From JAKVCB01 sp965243695 (lineage in GTDB: Bacteria > Planctomycetota > Planctomycetia > Pirellulales > Lacipirellulaceae): a stretch of DNA of 64,000 nt. The notes beneath the pieces were generated by a model. That model did no database searches, was not told the origin of the DNA, and saw nothing but the letters and a program-made list of their open reading frames with translations. Positions 37,683 to 47,019 of this stretch are shown here, one piece after another (positions within the stretch are counted from its first letter, which is position 1; each line of letters starts with the position of its first letter). The translations under genes were made by a program, and so were the position numbers. The DNA lies in contig CBDEWC010000033.1 in NCBI GenBank assembly GCA_965243695.1, positions 62,001 to 126,000 of the forward strand, written 5' to 3'.

Positions 37683-38474
37683 ATGCCCACCATTCTCGAC
37701 AAAATTGTCGCTACGAAGTTGCAGGAAATTGCTTCTGCCAAGGCTGTACGTCCTGAGGAGGAACTTCGTGCGGCACTGGCCGATGCCCCTGAAGTACGCG
37801 AATTCTTTGCGTCGCTGGCAGCTGATGGACCCATCAAGTTAATCGCAGAAGTTAAAAAGGCCAGCCCATCGGCTGGTCTAATCCGGGCCGATTTCGATCC
37901 CGTTGAGATTGCCACCACTTACCAACGATATGGTGCATCATGCATAAGTGTCTTGACCGACGAAACTTATTTTCAAGGTTGTCTTGATTATCTGCAAAAG
38001 ATTCGCGCCGTGGTCGACTTACCGGTGTTGCGAAAAGACTTTATTCTGGACACGTACCAACTTCTGGAGGCCCGCGTAGCCGGTGCCGATGCTGTCCTGT
38101 TGATTGCCGAATGCCTCGATGACTGCAATCTCAGAAAATTGTTCAATGAGACCATCGCGTTAGGTATGACACCCCTGGTCGAACTCTACGAACCTGACAA
38201 CCTGCCCCGGGTGCTTGAGGCAGGGGCCACACTTATTGGTGTCAACAATCGCAACTTACACACGTTCGAAGTCGATCTACACCACACGATCCGCCTCCGC
38301 AGTCAAATCCCGAGTGACTGCTTGCTCGTGGGAGAAAGTGGCATCATGACATCCGCCGATGTTACCATGTTGGCCAGTGCCGGTATCGACGCAATCCTCG
38401 TTGGCGAATCGTTAATGAGGCAACCAGATATCGGGGCTGCAATCACCCAGTTGCTAGGTCCCCAAAGTGGTTGA
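37683..38474 (+). CDS. trpC: Indole-3-glycerol phosphate synthase
   Basis: This enzyme closes the indole ring of CdRP in tryptophan synthesis. The 263-residue TIM barrel shows EVKKASPSAGLIR near the N-terminus, SVLTDETYFQGCLDYL, VLRKDFILDTYQL, LIGVNNRNLHTFEVDL and VGESGIMTSADV, all catalytic or phosphate-binding blocks of TrpC. AGAGAGG lies upstream of the ATG. Other trp genes are absent from the window, so the pathway is dispersed. Confidence 0.96.
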   Translation: MPTILDKIVATKLQEIASAKAVRPEEELRAALADAPEVREFFASLAADGPIKLIAEVKKASPSAGLIRADFDPVEIATTYQRYGASCISVLTDETYFQGCLDYLQKIRAVVDLPVLRKDFILDTYQLLEARVAGADAVLLIAECLDDCNLRKLFNETIALGMTPLVELYEPDNLPRVLEAGATLIGVNNRNLHTFEVDLHHTIRLRSQIPSDCLLVGESGIMTSADVTMLASAGIDAILVGESLMRQPDIGAAITQLLGPQSG

Positions 38475-38525
38475 ATTGTTTTTTGGTTTCTGAAGGAGTC
38501 AAAACGAGTACACAGGAGGTAACTT

Positions 38526-39431
38526 ATGCAAAAAGCACCATTGAACCTTGACCTTACCCAACCCGAGCAGCAAGAAGCAATAACCAAGTTTAAAAGTCTT
38601 GATTTTGCCGACATCCAAACCAATGAGGTGTTTTTTCTAGTCGGCCATTATGGCGGGCGCGTCCTTCTCCTGTTGCTTTTCCTGTTTTTTGCCTGGGTTA
38701 TATCTTCCTGGATCGCACGCATTCTGCGGACCAGTCTGAACCGTATGCATTTTGATGAAACGTTGACTAAATTTGCAGCTAAACTGGTTCGCTGGGGACT
38801 GATGCTGTTAGTAGGTCTTGGCGTTTTGGGGAAATTTGGAATTCAAACGACAAGCTTTGCCGCAGTCATTGGTGCAGCTGGTTTGGCCATTGGTTTGGCC
38901 CTTCAGGGAACCCTCGCGAACTTTGCCGCCGGAGCCATGCTATTGGCATTTCGTCCCTACAAGGTAGGGGACGTCATCAAAACGCAATCTCAGACAGGCA
39001 AGGTTGACGAAATAGATCTCTTCACCACGCACGTTGACACGTTTGACAACCGTCGGATTATCATACCGAACAAAGAGGTCTTCGGATCGGTCATCGAGAA
39101 CTTGTCATTTCATACACAGCGACGTGTCGATGTCGACGTTGGTGTTAGTTACGACGCTGATATTGACCAGGTCCGCAACCTACTGCTGAAGGCGGTGGGA
39201 GAAGTATCTGATGTTCTAAGTGATCCGGAACCCGCCGTCATTTTGTCAGACTTAGGAGATTCCAGTGTAAACTGGTCGATCCGCGTCTGGGTGAATTCAA
39301 GCAATTTCCTTATTGTGAAGCAGGCGTTGATTCGTGCCGTAAAACTGGAATTAGACCGTGCGAACATTGACATCCCTTATCCCTATATGAACGTCAATCT
39401 TCAGCAATCGGCCGACCAAAACAACGGCTAG
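38526..39431 (+). CDS. MscS-family mechanosensitive channel
   Basis: This 301-residue inner-membrane channel opens on membrane tension to release solutes. Three helices are visible: about residues 38-62 (VLLLLLFLFFAWVISSWI), 80-100, and the pore helix TM3, which is rich in Gly and Ala (AVIGAAGLAIGLALQGTLAN). The conserved FRPYKVGDVI then leads into the cytoplasmic vestibule, with NRRIIIPNKEVFGSVIEN. The length is close to that of E. coli MscS (286). AGGAGGT lies 6-7 nt before the start. It follows trpC by 51 bp and may be cotranscribed. Confidence 0.93.
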   Translation: MQKAPLNLDLTQPEQQEAITKFKSLDFADIQTNEVFFLVGHYGGRVLLLLLFLFFAWVISSWIARILRTSLNRMHFDETLTKFAAKLVRWGLMLLVGLGVLGKFGIQTTSFAAVIGAAGLAIGLALQGTLANFAAGAMLLAFRPYKVGDVIKTQSQTGKVDEIDLFTTHVDTFDNRRIIIPNKEVFGSVIENLSFHTQRRVDVDVGVSYDADIDQVRNLLLKAVGEVSDVLSDPEPAVILSDLGDSSVNWSIRVWVNSSNFLIVKQALIRAVKLELDRANIDIPYPYMNVNLQQSADQNNG

Positions 39432-39531
39432 AAACACAGGCGACCTGTACCTGGATGGACGTTTATGCGCTGGACGTTCCTGCAGAGTGCGCCATCAACA
39501 ACCTGGCATGGGTTATTTTCGGGTTGCCCCG

Positions 39532-40710
39532 CTATGAGACATCTTTTTCCCGAATGGCAATCGACCGGGCGATCTTGCGGCCAGTTGTACTGAGAGCGTA
39601 CTTGCCTAACTCGCCTAAAGGAGCCCAGCGGACAGGTTTTGCAGCTCTCGGGCGAATGCGGCCCAGCGCATACTGAGCTGTATAACAGTCCAGGGTGATG
39701 CGATACCGTGTCACACCATGTTTGATTGTTTGCAAAAGAGTACCCGGTAAGCAGGTGATGCCTGTAAGTGCGTGCACTTTCTCGACAATTTCGTCATGAA
39801 CTACATGGTCGATCTCATTGTCGGTCGATGGCGGGCGATTGGCGCAGACACTGGAAGGCTCTTTCAAGGTCGCTTCCATTTCAAAACGGGGGAAATCCCA
39901 AAGTCCTGCCCAACGCTCCCCTTCGGCGCATTGTCGCAACAACACGCTTTTATTCTTCGTCACCACGACCGCCGCTTCGTGCAAGTCGGTCAACGGCTTC
40001 TTCCGCTTGGGCACTGGGATCTTTGATTGCAATCCGGCCTGACAAGCAGCACACTGGGTTTGAATAGGACAGTCGTCGCAGATGGGACTACTCGGCTTGC
40101 AAACAAGCGATCCAAGTTCCATCAAAGCCTGATTGAAGTCTGCAACGTTTTTTCTCGGGAGAATCTCACCGGCCATCTCCCACAACATTTTTTGGCCCGC
40201 AGTTTTGGTAGGATCTTTGCGATAACCGAGCACCCGACTTAGCAGTCGAATGGTGTTTGCCTCCAGAATTGGCGCCGGTTGATCGAACGCGATCGACACA
40301 ATTGCGCCAGCTGTGTAACGCCCCACCCCTGGAAGTTGCTGCAGGGATTCGACCGTCTGCGGAAACACTCCATCCAATTCCAACTCAATTTTCCGCGCAG
40401 CATCGTGCAACTGCCTTGCCCGGCGGTAATAACCAAGACCTTCCCATAGCCGGAGCACTTCCTCTTGCTTTACCTCGGCAAGAACCGTCACATTTGGAAA
40501 AGCTGCCATGAACCGCTCGAAATACGGCCGCACAGTTTCCACCTGCGTTTGTTGAAGCATGATTTCGCTGACCCACACCGCATAAGGGTCGCGTGTTTTG
40601 CGCCAGGGAAGTTCACGTTGGTGTTTGCCGTACCAACGATGAAGACGCTGCCGAAACGACTGCTTCCATTTCGAATCGAGTGGCAATTCGAGAATCGAGT
40701 CGGCTGGCAA
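39532..40710 (-). CDS. mutY: A/G-specific adenine glycosylase MutY, Glu in place of catalytic Asp
   Basis: MutY removes adenine paired with 8-oxoguanine. The 392-residue protein has the HhH-GPD domain with catalytic Glu49 in VSEIMLQQTQVETV and the hairpin LPGVGRYTAGAI. The 4Fe-4S cluster has the spacing C-x6-C-x2-C-x5-C in CKPSSPICDDCPIQTQC. A NUDIX-like 8-oxoG recognition domain forms the C-terminus. Where E. coli has catalytic Asp138 in LDGNV, this protein has Glu150 in ILEANTIR; the 101-residue spacing from the catalytic Glu is the same. The start lies 4 nt after pntB, so it is the last gene of the pnt operon. Confidence 0.93.
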   Translation of the reverse strand: MPADSILELPLDSKWKQSFRQRLHRWYGKHQRELPWRKTRDPYAVWVSEIMLQQTQVETVRPYFERFMAAFPNVTVLAEVKQEEVLRLWEGLGYYRRARQLHDAARKIELELDGVFPQTVESLQQLPGVGRYTAGAIVSIAFDQPAPILEANTIRLLSRVLGYRKDPTKTAGQKMLWEMAGEILPRKNVADFNQALMELGSLVCKPSSPICDDCPIQTQCAACQAGLQSKIPVPKRKKPLTDLHEAAVVVTKNKSVLLRQCAEGERWAGLWDFPRFEMEATLKEPSSVCANRPPSTDNEIDHVVHDEIVEKVHALTGITCLPGTLLQTIKHGVTRYRITLDCYTAQYALGRIRPRAAKPVRWAPLGELGKYALSTTGRKIARSIAIREKDVS

Positions 40711-40714
40711 CGGT

Positions 40715-42322
40715 TTACCCTTCCTTGAGGGCAGTGATCAGATCAACCAACACTTGCTTCCCATCACCAAACAACATCAGACAATTGTCCGCTGCAAAGA
40801 GCGGATTGGGAATTCCGGCAAACCCGGGAGACAAACTTCTTTTCACAACGATGACGGTCTGTGCTTCATGCACATTCAGAATGGGCATCCCCGCGATGGG
40901 ACTTTCAGGGTCCGTGTTGGCGACAGGATTGACCACGTCATTGGCTCCGATCACGATCGCCATATCCGCCTGACTGAGTGTTGGATTGATGGCCTCCATT
41001 TCTTTGAGCTGATCGTATGGCACATCGGCTTCCGCAAGAAGAACATTCATGTGACCAGGCATCCGGCCTGCGACCGGGTGGATCGCGTACTCGACGGTCA
41101 CTCCCTTGGCTTCGAGAAAATTCGCCAAATCTCGTACGGTATGCTGGGCCTGGGCAACCGCCAAACCATAGCCTGGAACGATGACAACCCGATTGACCCC
41201 GTCCAGCAGCATGGCAACTTCTTCTGCCGAAGTTGCCTTGATTTTTCCTTCGTAAACGTCGTCTGCTGAAGGCCCTTCAGAGGTGGGGCCAAGTTTGGCA
41301 AACAACACGTTGGCCAGCGAACGATTCATCGCCTTACACATGATGCTCGTGAGAATCAGGCCAGAAGCACCAACCAGTGAACCGGCAATAATAAGCACAA
41401 TGTTGCCAATGGCAAAACCAGCCGCAGCAGCAGCGAGTCCCGAGTAAGAATTCAAAAGGGCAATCACCACGGGCATATCTGCACCGCCAATCGGACTGAC
41501 CAGAAACACTCCCAACACACTCGCCAGGATGATCAAAATCCAAAAGACCCAGTTTGCGCTACCGACAAGCAACATCAGTACTGCCAGCCCCAAACAACCA
41601 ACAAGCAGGAGTCCGCTGACAAGCTGTTGCCCGGAAAAACTCCACGGCTTTCGGAACCTCTTCAGTTCCTGGAGTTTTCCCGCTGCCACCAGCGATCCTG
41701 TAAAAGTCACCGCACCAATCAATCCAGCCAGCGCAGCGGCAAAGCTACCAACCCGCTGGTCGGTGCCACCTAACTTCAGCGACTCGACGCCTGCTACCAG
41801 GACCGAAGCAATCCCCCCAAAACCGTTGAACAAAGCCACCAGCTGTGGCATTTGTGTCATTTGTACCTGCGTGGCGAAAACAAGCCCCACGCCACCGCCA
41901 ACCAGCAAACCTGCCACGATCACCCAGAGTGGCGTTTCGGCAATCAGCAAAGTCACGATCACCGCCAGCAACATCCCCAGGGCTCCCAGCATATTCCCAC
42001 GAACGGCCGTGCGAGGATGGGTCATTCCTTTGATGCCTAAAATGAACAGGACAGCAGCGACCAGGTATCCCAACCTGGAGGTGTCGTGTCTCGAGGTTGA
42101 AACCGTCTCGATCGGTTTGGCTTCGTGCGGCGTAGATTCGGCGGGCGGCACCGAGGCCGACTTCGGCGATGCGTGCACAGCACCCTGGGAAGTTGCGGCT
42201 TTTGCCAGCACCTCGCCTGCTGAAGCTACAGATTCAGTGACTGGAGCTGGAGACCCCTCAGCAGCGCCCACCGAGGGGCTCTGCATCGCAAATAGCAGAA
42301 AGCATGTAAGAAAATGCAGCAC
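40715..42322 (-). CDS. pntB: NAD(P) transhydrogenase beta subunit PntB
   Basis: PntB carries the NADP(H)-binding domain III and much of the proton channel of the energy-linked transhydrogenase. The core matches the family: a run of membrane helices with PIGGADMPVVIALLNSYSGLA, then the nucleotide domain VIVPGYGLAVAQAQHTV, HPVAGRMPGHMNVLLAEA and GANDVVNPVA. At 535 residues it is about 70 longer than usual. The surplus is an N-terminal signal-like helix (MLHFLTCFLLFAMQS) and an Ala/Ser/Pro-rich segment to about residue 80. It lies 6 bp after pntAB in one operon. Confidence 0.95.
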   Translation of the reverse strand: MLHFLTCFLLFAMQSPSVGAAEGSPAPVTESVASAGEVLAKAATSQGAVHASPKSASVPPAESTPHEAKPIETVSTSRHDTSRLGYLVAAVLFILGIKGMTHPRTAVRGNMLGALGMLLAVIVTLLIAETPLWVIVAGLLVGGGVGLVFATQVQMTQMPQLVALFNGFGGIASVLVAGVESLKLGGTDQRVGSFAAALAGLIGAVTFTGSLVAAGKLQELKRFRKPWSFSGQQLVSGLLLVGCLGLAVLMLLVGSANWVFWILIILASVLGVFLVSPIGGADMPVVIALLNSYSGLAAAAAGFAIGNIVLIIAGSLVGASGLILTSIMCKAMNRSLANVLFAKLGPTSEGPSADDVYEGKIKATSAEEVAMLLDGVNRVVIVPGYGLAVAQAQHTVRDLANFLEAKGVTVEYAIHPVAGRMPGHMNVLLAEADVPYDQLKEMEAINPTLSQADMAIVIGANDVVNPVANTDPESPIAGMPILNVHEAQTVIVVKRSLSPGFAGIPNPLFAADNCLMLFGDGKQVLVDLITALKEG

Positions 42323-42328
42323 GTCCGT

Positions 42329-42598
42329 TCAACCCTTTTTCTTGAACATCGCCAACATGCGGTGTGTGACAAGAAAGCCACCAACCACGTTAATCATGGC
42401 AAATACGATGGCCAAAAACCCGAAGAATTGGCCCAGTGTAGTGGTTCCCGCTAACAGCGCTCCGACCAGTGTGATGCCACTGATCGCGTTCGATCCGCTC
42501 ATCAGCGGTGTGTGGAGCGTAGGCGGTACTTTGGTGATGATTTCGAAACCGATGAAAATCGCCAGCACAAAAATCGTGATTGCCGAAAGGAGATCCAT
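42329..42598 (-). CDS. pntAB: NAD(P) transhydrogenase alpha subunit, membrane part
   Basis: This 89-residue membrane protein with three helices corresponds to the C-terminal membrane segment of E. coli PntA, encoded separately as in Rhodospirillum. The signature is FIGFEIITKVPPTLHTPLMS followed by GSNAISGITLVGAL. It lies between pntAA (52 bp gap) and pntB (6 bp gap). Confidence 0.95.
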   Translation of the reverse strand: MDLLSAITIFVLAIFIGFEIITKVPPTLHTPLMSGSNAISGITLVGALLAGTTTLGQFFGFLAIVFAMINVVGGFLVTHRMLAMFKKKG

Positions 42599-42649
42599 AG
42601 AAAAAACCAGCTTGGGTACGTGGATAGGATGTTCCGTCGGAAATGAGGC

Positions 42650-43858
42650 TTACTTCTCAGCCAGGTGGTCAATGGGTGGACTGCCTTCGGGTAGCGCTTC
42701 CAGAGGCTCCATTCCCAAGAGCTCGCGGATCTTGGGGCTGGTGACTTGACCGCGATACGCAACCAAGGTTTCGCGGACCACTTCGTCGTCGAAATTCAAT
42801 TGCAACTTGCCTTCGCATATCAAGGATGCCGAAAAATTGGTCAAATTCCTGCTGTACATCTGGCTGGCATGGGTGGGCACCTCGCTGGCCAGGTTGGTTG
42901 GGCCAAGAATGGTGACACCGTTTTCGTCGACAATTTCGTCTGGCTGAGAAAGTTCGCAATTGCCGCCCCGTTCAGCCGCCAGATCGATGATGACCGAGCC
43001 AGCAGACATTCCGCGCACCGCTTCGGCGGTGATCAAGCGGGGTGACGGTTTGCCGGGAATGGCAGCGGTGGTAATAACCACATCGCTTTGGGCAACGACG
43101 CGAGCCATCAAATCCCGTTGCTTTTGGTAGAAGTCTTCGCCAAGTTGTTTGGCGTATCCCCCCTCACCTTCGGCGCTCTCGGCTGGAAGTTCCATTTCCA
43201 CAAACCGGGCCCCCAGGCTTTCAATCTGTTCCTTCACTGCCACGCGCACATCGTAGGCTTGCACAACGGCACCAAGCCGGCGGGCCGAGGCGATTGCCTG
43301 CAAACCAGCCACACCTGCGCCAATGACAAATACCTTGGCTGCGGTCAGGGTACCAGCGGCCGTCATCAGCATGGGAAACATCTTTGGCAAGTGCTCAGCT
43401 CCCAGCAGAACTGCCTTGTAGCCAGCAATCGTGGCCATCGATGAGAGGACATCCATGCTTTGTGCGCGTGTAATACGGGGTAACATCTCCATCGCAAAAA
43501 GTGTGGTACCCCGTTCGGCAAGTTGTTGTGCCACGTCAGGGTTGCCAAGCGGATCGGCAGTGCCGACCAGAGTCTGCCGCCCGGAGAGTCGGTCGAGATC
43601 TGCCTGCCCCTCAGCAGGGTTTGCTCCGGGGGTGCGAACCATCAACAAAAGATCCGCTGTTTCAAACAACGCCCCTCGATCACCAACGACCTCAGCACCC
43701 TTTTCGCGATACGCGTCGTCACTGAATCCTGCAGCAATCCCCGCACCTGATTCGATCTTCACCTGGCAATCATGTTTGGCAAGTTCCGTCACGCCACCAG
43801 GCACCAGCGCCACGCGACGTTCACCCGGATAAGTCTCTTTGGGAACTGAGACGATCAT
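42650..43858 (-). CDS. pntAA: NAD(P) transhydrogenase alpha subunit, NAD-binding part
   Basis: This 402-residue soluble domain I binds NAD(H) and transfers hydride to NADP bound by PntB. It opens IVSVPKETYPGERRVALVPG. It contains MLPRITRAQSMDVLSSMATI, the Rossmann motif VFVIGAGVAGLQAIASARRLG, and VITTAAIPGKPSPRLITAEAV, all typical of PntAA and of alanine dehydrogenase relatives. First gene of pntAA-pntAB-pntB-mutY. Confidence 0.95.
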   Translation of the reverse strand: MIVSVPKETYPGERRVALVPGGVTELAKHDCQVKIESGAGIAAGFSDDAYREKGAEVVGDRGALFETADLLLMVRTPGANPAEGQADLDRLSGRQTLVGTADPLGNPDVAQQLAERGTTLFAMEMLPRITRAQSMDVLSSMATIAGYKAVLLGAEHLPKMFPMLMTAAGTLTAAKVFVIGAGVAGLQAIASARRLGAVVQAYDVRVAVKEQIESLGARFVEMELPAESAEGEGGYAKQLGEDFYQKQRDLMARVVAQSDVVITTAAIPGKPSPRLITAEAVRGMSAGSVIIDLAAERGGNCELSQPDEIVDENGVTILGPTNLASEVPTHASQMYSRNLTNFSASLICEGKLQLNFDDEVVRETLVAYRGQVTSPKIRELLGMEPLEALPEGSPPIDHLAEK

Positions 43859-43921
43859 TGTCCACGGTCAGGAAGGAGGAACGGTGCGGCGAAGATTGAT
43901 GCTGCAACTTAGCCAGTTCTC

Positions 43922-43958
43922 CAAAGTAAGACAAGTCTGCAAAGTAAGAACAAGCCCG
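43922..43958. repeat. Imperfect 18/19-bp tandem duplication
   Basis: CAAAGTAAGACAAGTCTG (43922-43939) is followed by CAAAGTAAGAACAAGCCCG. It is noncoding and lies upstream of pntAA. Confidence 0.6.
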
Positions 43959-44070
43959 AAGAGCAAGACCCGCAGAAAAGAGGGCCAACCGTACACAGGT
44001 CGCATGAGACACGTAACGGACCCTGGTCTCGAGGTGCTGAGTTGACCCACAACAACTGGGCGAGGAGAAC

Positions 44071-45588
44071 TCAGATAGCTTCCGGAAGGTCATAGAGTGC
44101 CCCAAATTTGCCTCGCAAATGGCGGATAAGTGCCGTGTGCGAAAGAGGTTTTCCGGTAATTTTTTCGGCCAATTCGCTTGGCGTGTACCTTTGTCCGTGC
44201 TGGTGAATGTTGCTCCGCAACCACTCTCGAAGTGGCTCGAATTGCCCCTTTCGAAACAGATCGTCCAGATCTCCCAATTCCTGGCACGCTTTTTCAAAAA
44301 ACTGTGCGGCATAGAGATTGCCGAGTGAGTAGGTGGGGAAATACCCAAATAAACCTGCACTCCAGTGGACATCCTGAAGCACTCCATCCCGATCGTCGGG
44401 CGGTTCAATGCCCAGGTAAGTTCGATATTTTTCATTCCAGGCATCAGGCAGGTCGGACACGGCAAGTGTTGCTTCAAGCAGGTCAATCTCAAGCTCAAAG
44501 CGAATCAATATGTGCAAGTTGTAGGTGATTTCATCGGACTCGGTGCGAATTAGCGATGGCTGTACGTTATTGATTGCAAAGTAAAAGTGATCGAGCGACA
44601 CATCGCCGAATCCCGCGGGAAAGGTTGCCTGGGCAACCGGATAGAAATGTTCCCAGAAAGCCCTGCTGCGACCGACCAGGTTCTCCCACATCCGCGACTG
44701 CGACTCATGGATGCCAAGCGACACCGCCTCGCCGGTTGGCAAGCCAAATTTTTCAGCCGGCAACCCTTGTTCATAGATGCCATGTCCTGCTTCATGTATG
44801 GTGCTGAACAACCCACCCACCAGCGTTTGCTCGTGATACCGGGTTGCAAGACAGACATCGTGTGGCCCCAAAGTGGTGCAAAAAGGGTGGTCACTCACGT
44901 CAAGGCGGCCCGCTTGAAAACCAAAGCCCATTGCCTCCGCCACCTGTTTGCCAAAGGCTTCCTGAAGGGCAACCGGGTAATCGCCCGTAAGGATTTTCAT
45001 GTTCGGCTCCCGGTCACTGACTTTAATTTCATCGACCAGTGGCACCAACGCGTTGCGCAGTTCACTCAAAACTTGTGCTACGTCCGAAGTTTTTGCTCCC
45101 GGTTCGTAATCATCCAGGAGAGGATCATAGACAGAATCTGTAAAGCCCACCGCGGCAGCCTCTTGCCGTTTCAGATCAAGCGTCTTTTCCAGCAACGGTT
45201 GAAATCGGGAAAAGTCATCTTCTTTGCGCGCTTCGGCCCAAAGACGTTGGCCCATAACTGCCGTATGTGCCAGTTCCTCGACAAGCGACTGCGGTAGCTT
45301 TGTCTTCTTTTCGTAGTCGCGTCGCAATTGTCCTATGACCGCACCTGTTTCGCTGTGCGGATCGGCTGCGAGCGGACTTGTGGCTAACATTTCCAGCCAT
45401 TCACCAACCTGGGAGGAAGTTTGTTTTTTGTGAATGAGTCCGGCTAATTGAGTGACCTGCTCTGCCCGATATTCCCCTCCGGCCGCTGGGAGCTTGGTCC
45501 GCTCATCCCATTCCAGAACTGCTTGCACGCTGCTCAGAATCGCCGTTTCGCGGGTATGACTACAAAGTTCTTCGTAGGTGGAGTGCAT
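44071..45588 (-). CDS. M32 family carboxypeptidase
   Basis: This is a zinc metallocarboxypeptidase of family M32 (Taq carboxypeptidase type). The start at 45588 (MHSTYEELCSHTRETA) gives 505 residues, the normal length. Family motifs are the zinc site IHEAGHGIYEQGL (HExxH), ESQSRMWENLVGRSRAFWEH with the third ligand Glu, HPFCTTLGPHDVCLATRY (the M32 HPF and R-Y elements), and IRTESDEITYNLHILIRFELE. No signal peptide, so it acts in the cytoplasm on peptides. It is followed after 90 bp upstream by a small lipoprotein gene on the same strand. Confidence 0.94.
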   Translation of the reverse strand: MHSTYEELCSHTRETAILSSVQAVLEWDERTKLPAAGGEYRAEQVTQLAGLIHKKQTSSQVGEWLEMLATSPLAADPHSETGAVIGQLRRDYEKKTKLPQSLVEELAHTAVMGQRLWAEARKEDDFSRFQPLLEKTLDLKRQEAAAVGFTDSVYDPLLDDYEPGAKTSDVAQVLSELRNALVPLVDEIKVSDREPNMKILTGDYPVALQEAFGKQVAEAMGFGFQAGRLDVSDHPFCTTLGPHDVCLATRYHEQTLVGGLFSTIHEAGHGIYEQGLPAEKFGLPTGEAVSLGIHESQSRMWENLVGRSRAFWEHFYPVAQATFPAGFGDVSLDHFYFAINNVQPSLIRTESDEITYNLHILIRFELEIDLLEATLAVSDLPDAWNEKYRTYLGIEPPDDRDGVLQDVHWSAGLFGYFPTYSLGNLYAAQFFEKACQELGDLDDLFRKGQFEPLREWLRSNIHQHGQRYTPSELAEKITGKPLSHTALIRHLRGKFGALYDLPEAI

Positions 45589-45678
45589 AGTATTCTTTCC
45601 AACTGGTTGCTGCGGACATGGGTCGACGATGCTCGGCAGTAGAACCGCGGGGGAAGTGCCAAGAACGCAGGCCAAAGG

Positions 45679-45888
45679 TCATTCAACCGGGGAAAATTGG
45701 AAAGAGTCTTCTGCAATCGGCAGAGCTTTCGACAAACGTGTTTCCAGATCCACCGCGCGCTCGTCCCGTAGCCGGCTGAGATCAAACCGCTCGGTATTCC
45801 AGGTCTTGCACCCGAAGACCGGTAGCATAACCAACAACGTCACTGCCCAACACCCGCTTGTTCGATTAGAATGCGAAAAAGACTTCAT
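45679..45888 (-). CDS. Small lipoprotein
   Basis: The methionine at 45888 opens MKSFSHSNRTSGCWAVTLLV, a lipoprotein signal peptide with lipobox LPVFGC. The mature part is only about 42 residues, charged, with RLRDERAVDLETRL. No family is recognised. It lies divergent from the bshB1-like gene (72-bp gap) and upstream of the M32 carboxypeptidase gene. Confidence 0.5.
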   Translation of the reverse strand: MKSFSHSNRTSGCWAVTLLVMLPVFGCKTWNTERFDLSRLRDERAVDLETRLSKALPIAEDSFQFSPVE

Positions 45889-45960
45889 GCCACATGACCT
45901 CCGCTCATTTGGGCCGCGAAGCTTCCCAAATTTTTCCGCAGGCGCCCAGGGCAACCTATC

Positions 45961-46650
45961 ATGCTTGATATTCTTGTGATTGCTCCCCATCCCGATGATG
46001 CCGAACTGGGCATGGGCGGGGCGATCTTGAAATTCCAGGAAGAAGGCCTCCGGATTGGCGTGTTGGACCTCACATCGGGTGAACCCACTCCGCACGGATC
46101 GCCCGAGATTCGGCAGAGGGAAACAGCCGCTGCAACAGAAATTCTGGGGCTCGCCTGGCGGGAGAATCTGGGGCTGAAAAACCGCAGTCTCGAGGCCACA
46201 CTCGAAAATCGCGCTAAATTAGCGGGTGTGATCCGTCAACAACGACCCAAGTGGTTGTTCGCCCCCTATTGGCAAGATGCCCATCCAGATCATACAGCGG
46301 CTACCAAACTTGTGGAGGACAGTCGTTTTTGGGCCAAGCTCACCAAAACGGATCTCCCTGGCGAGGCGGTTCATCCGGCACGGATTTACAACTATTTCAG
46401 TGTGCATCTGCGATTGGCGCCCCAGCCTGCTTTCATTCTCGACATCTCCCCACAATGGGAACAAAAACTTGCCGCAATCAGTTGCTTTGAAAGCCAATTC
46501 GTGACAGGCAGACCCACCACCCCACGTTCGTTCCTGGATGGGCTCCGTGAAGAGGCCGCGTATTGGGGTGGAAAAATCGGCGCGAAATATGGCGAACCTT
46601 TCGCCTCGAGGGAACCGCTCGGGCTGATGACCATGGCAGGGCTCATGTGA
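45961..46650 (+). CDS. bshB1: BshB1-type PIG-L family deacetylase
   Basis: This 229-residue zinc deacetylase is of the LmbE/PIG-L family and resembles BshB1, which deacetylates GlcNAc-malate in bacillithiol synthesis. The zinc motif HPDDAE is at residues 10-15, with the second ligand region DAHPDHTAA at 105-113. Other family blocks are LTSGEPTPHGSPEIRQRE, LGLAWRENLGLKNR and YWGGKIGAKYGEPF. bshA and bshC are not in the window. The physiological substrate may differ, as many planctomycetes carry such proteins. Confidence 0.9.
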   Translation: MLDILVIAPHPDDAELGMGGAILKFQEEGLRIGVLDLTSGEPTPHGSPEIRQRETAAATEILGLAWRENLGLKNRSLEATLENRAKLAGVIRQQRPKWLFAPYWQDAHPDHTAATKLVEDSRFWAKLTKTDLPGEAVHPARIYNYFSVHLRLAPQPAFILDISPQWEQKLAAISCFESQFVTGRPTTPRSFLDGLREEAAYWGGKIGAKYGEPFASREPLGLMTMAGLM

Positions 46651-46773
46651 TTGCTGTTCGCCGATACGGGCGATTTCCCTGAAGCGACAAGGTGTACTTT
46701 GTCGATAACGAAGCCGCTGCCCAGTTCAACTGGGTGATCGCAATGCTAGCAGGGGGACTGCCAGCGATTTCGT

Positions 46774-47019
46774 TTGCCGACTGTGCTTCAACCTTCTCTA
46801 AAAAGCGTATTTCGTTTCGCCTCGCGCCCACCGCGAGATTCAGGCTGGTTCATCGTAGCCCTAACAGCGGCGCTGTTGTTCTGCGCTCCCGGCTGTCGCC
46901 CTGTTCTGCCCAAAGACCAGTCCCCAACCCCAGGTTCTCAATCTTTGTCCACAATTGAGTCGGGTTGTCATTGCGTCACTTTTCCGCCAAAGCGACAAAC
47001 CAACGCAGGACGATCGTAG
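46774..47019 (+). CDS. Possible short or truncated lipoprotein
   Basis: This 81-residue frame (TTG start; GTG at 46783 is an alternative) contains a basic stretch and then GWFIVALTAALLFCAPGC, which looks like a lipoprotein signal with lipobox APGC. The remaining 40 residues have no recognisable features. It may be a small lipoprotein or the remnant of a longer one. Weak. Confidence 0.3.
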   Translation: MPTVLQPSLKSVFRFASRPPRDSGWFIVALTAALLFCAPGCRPVLPKDQSPTPGSQSLSTIESGCHCVTFPPKRQTNAGRS

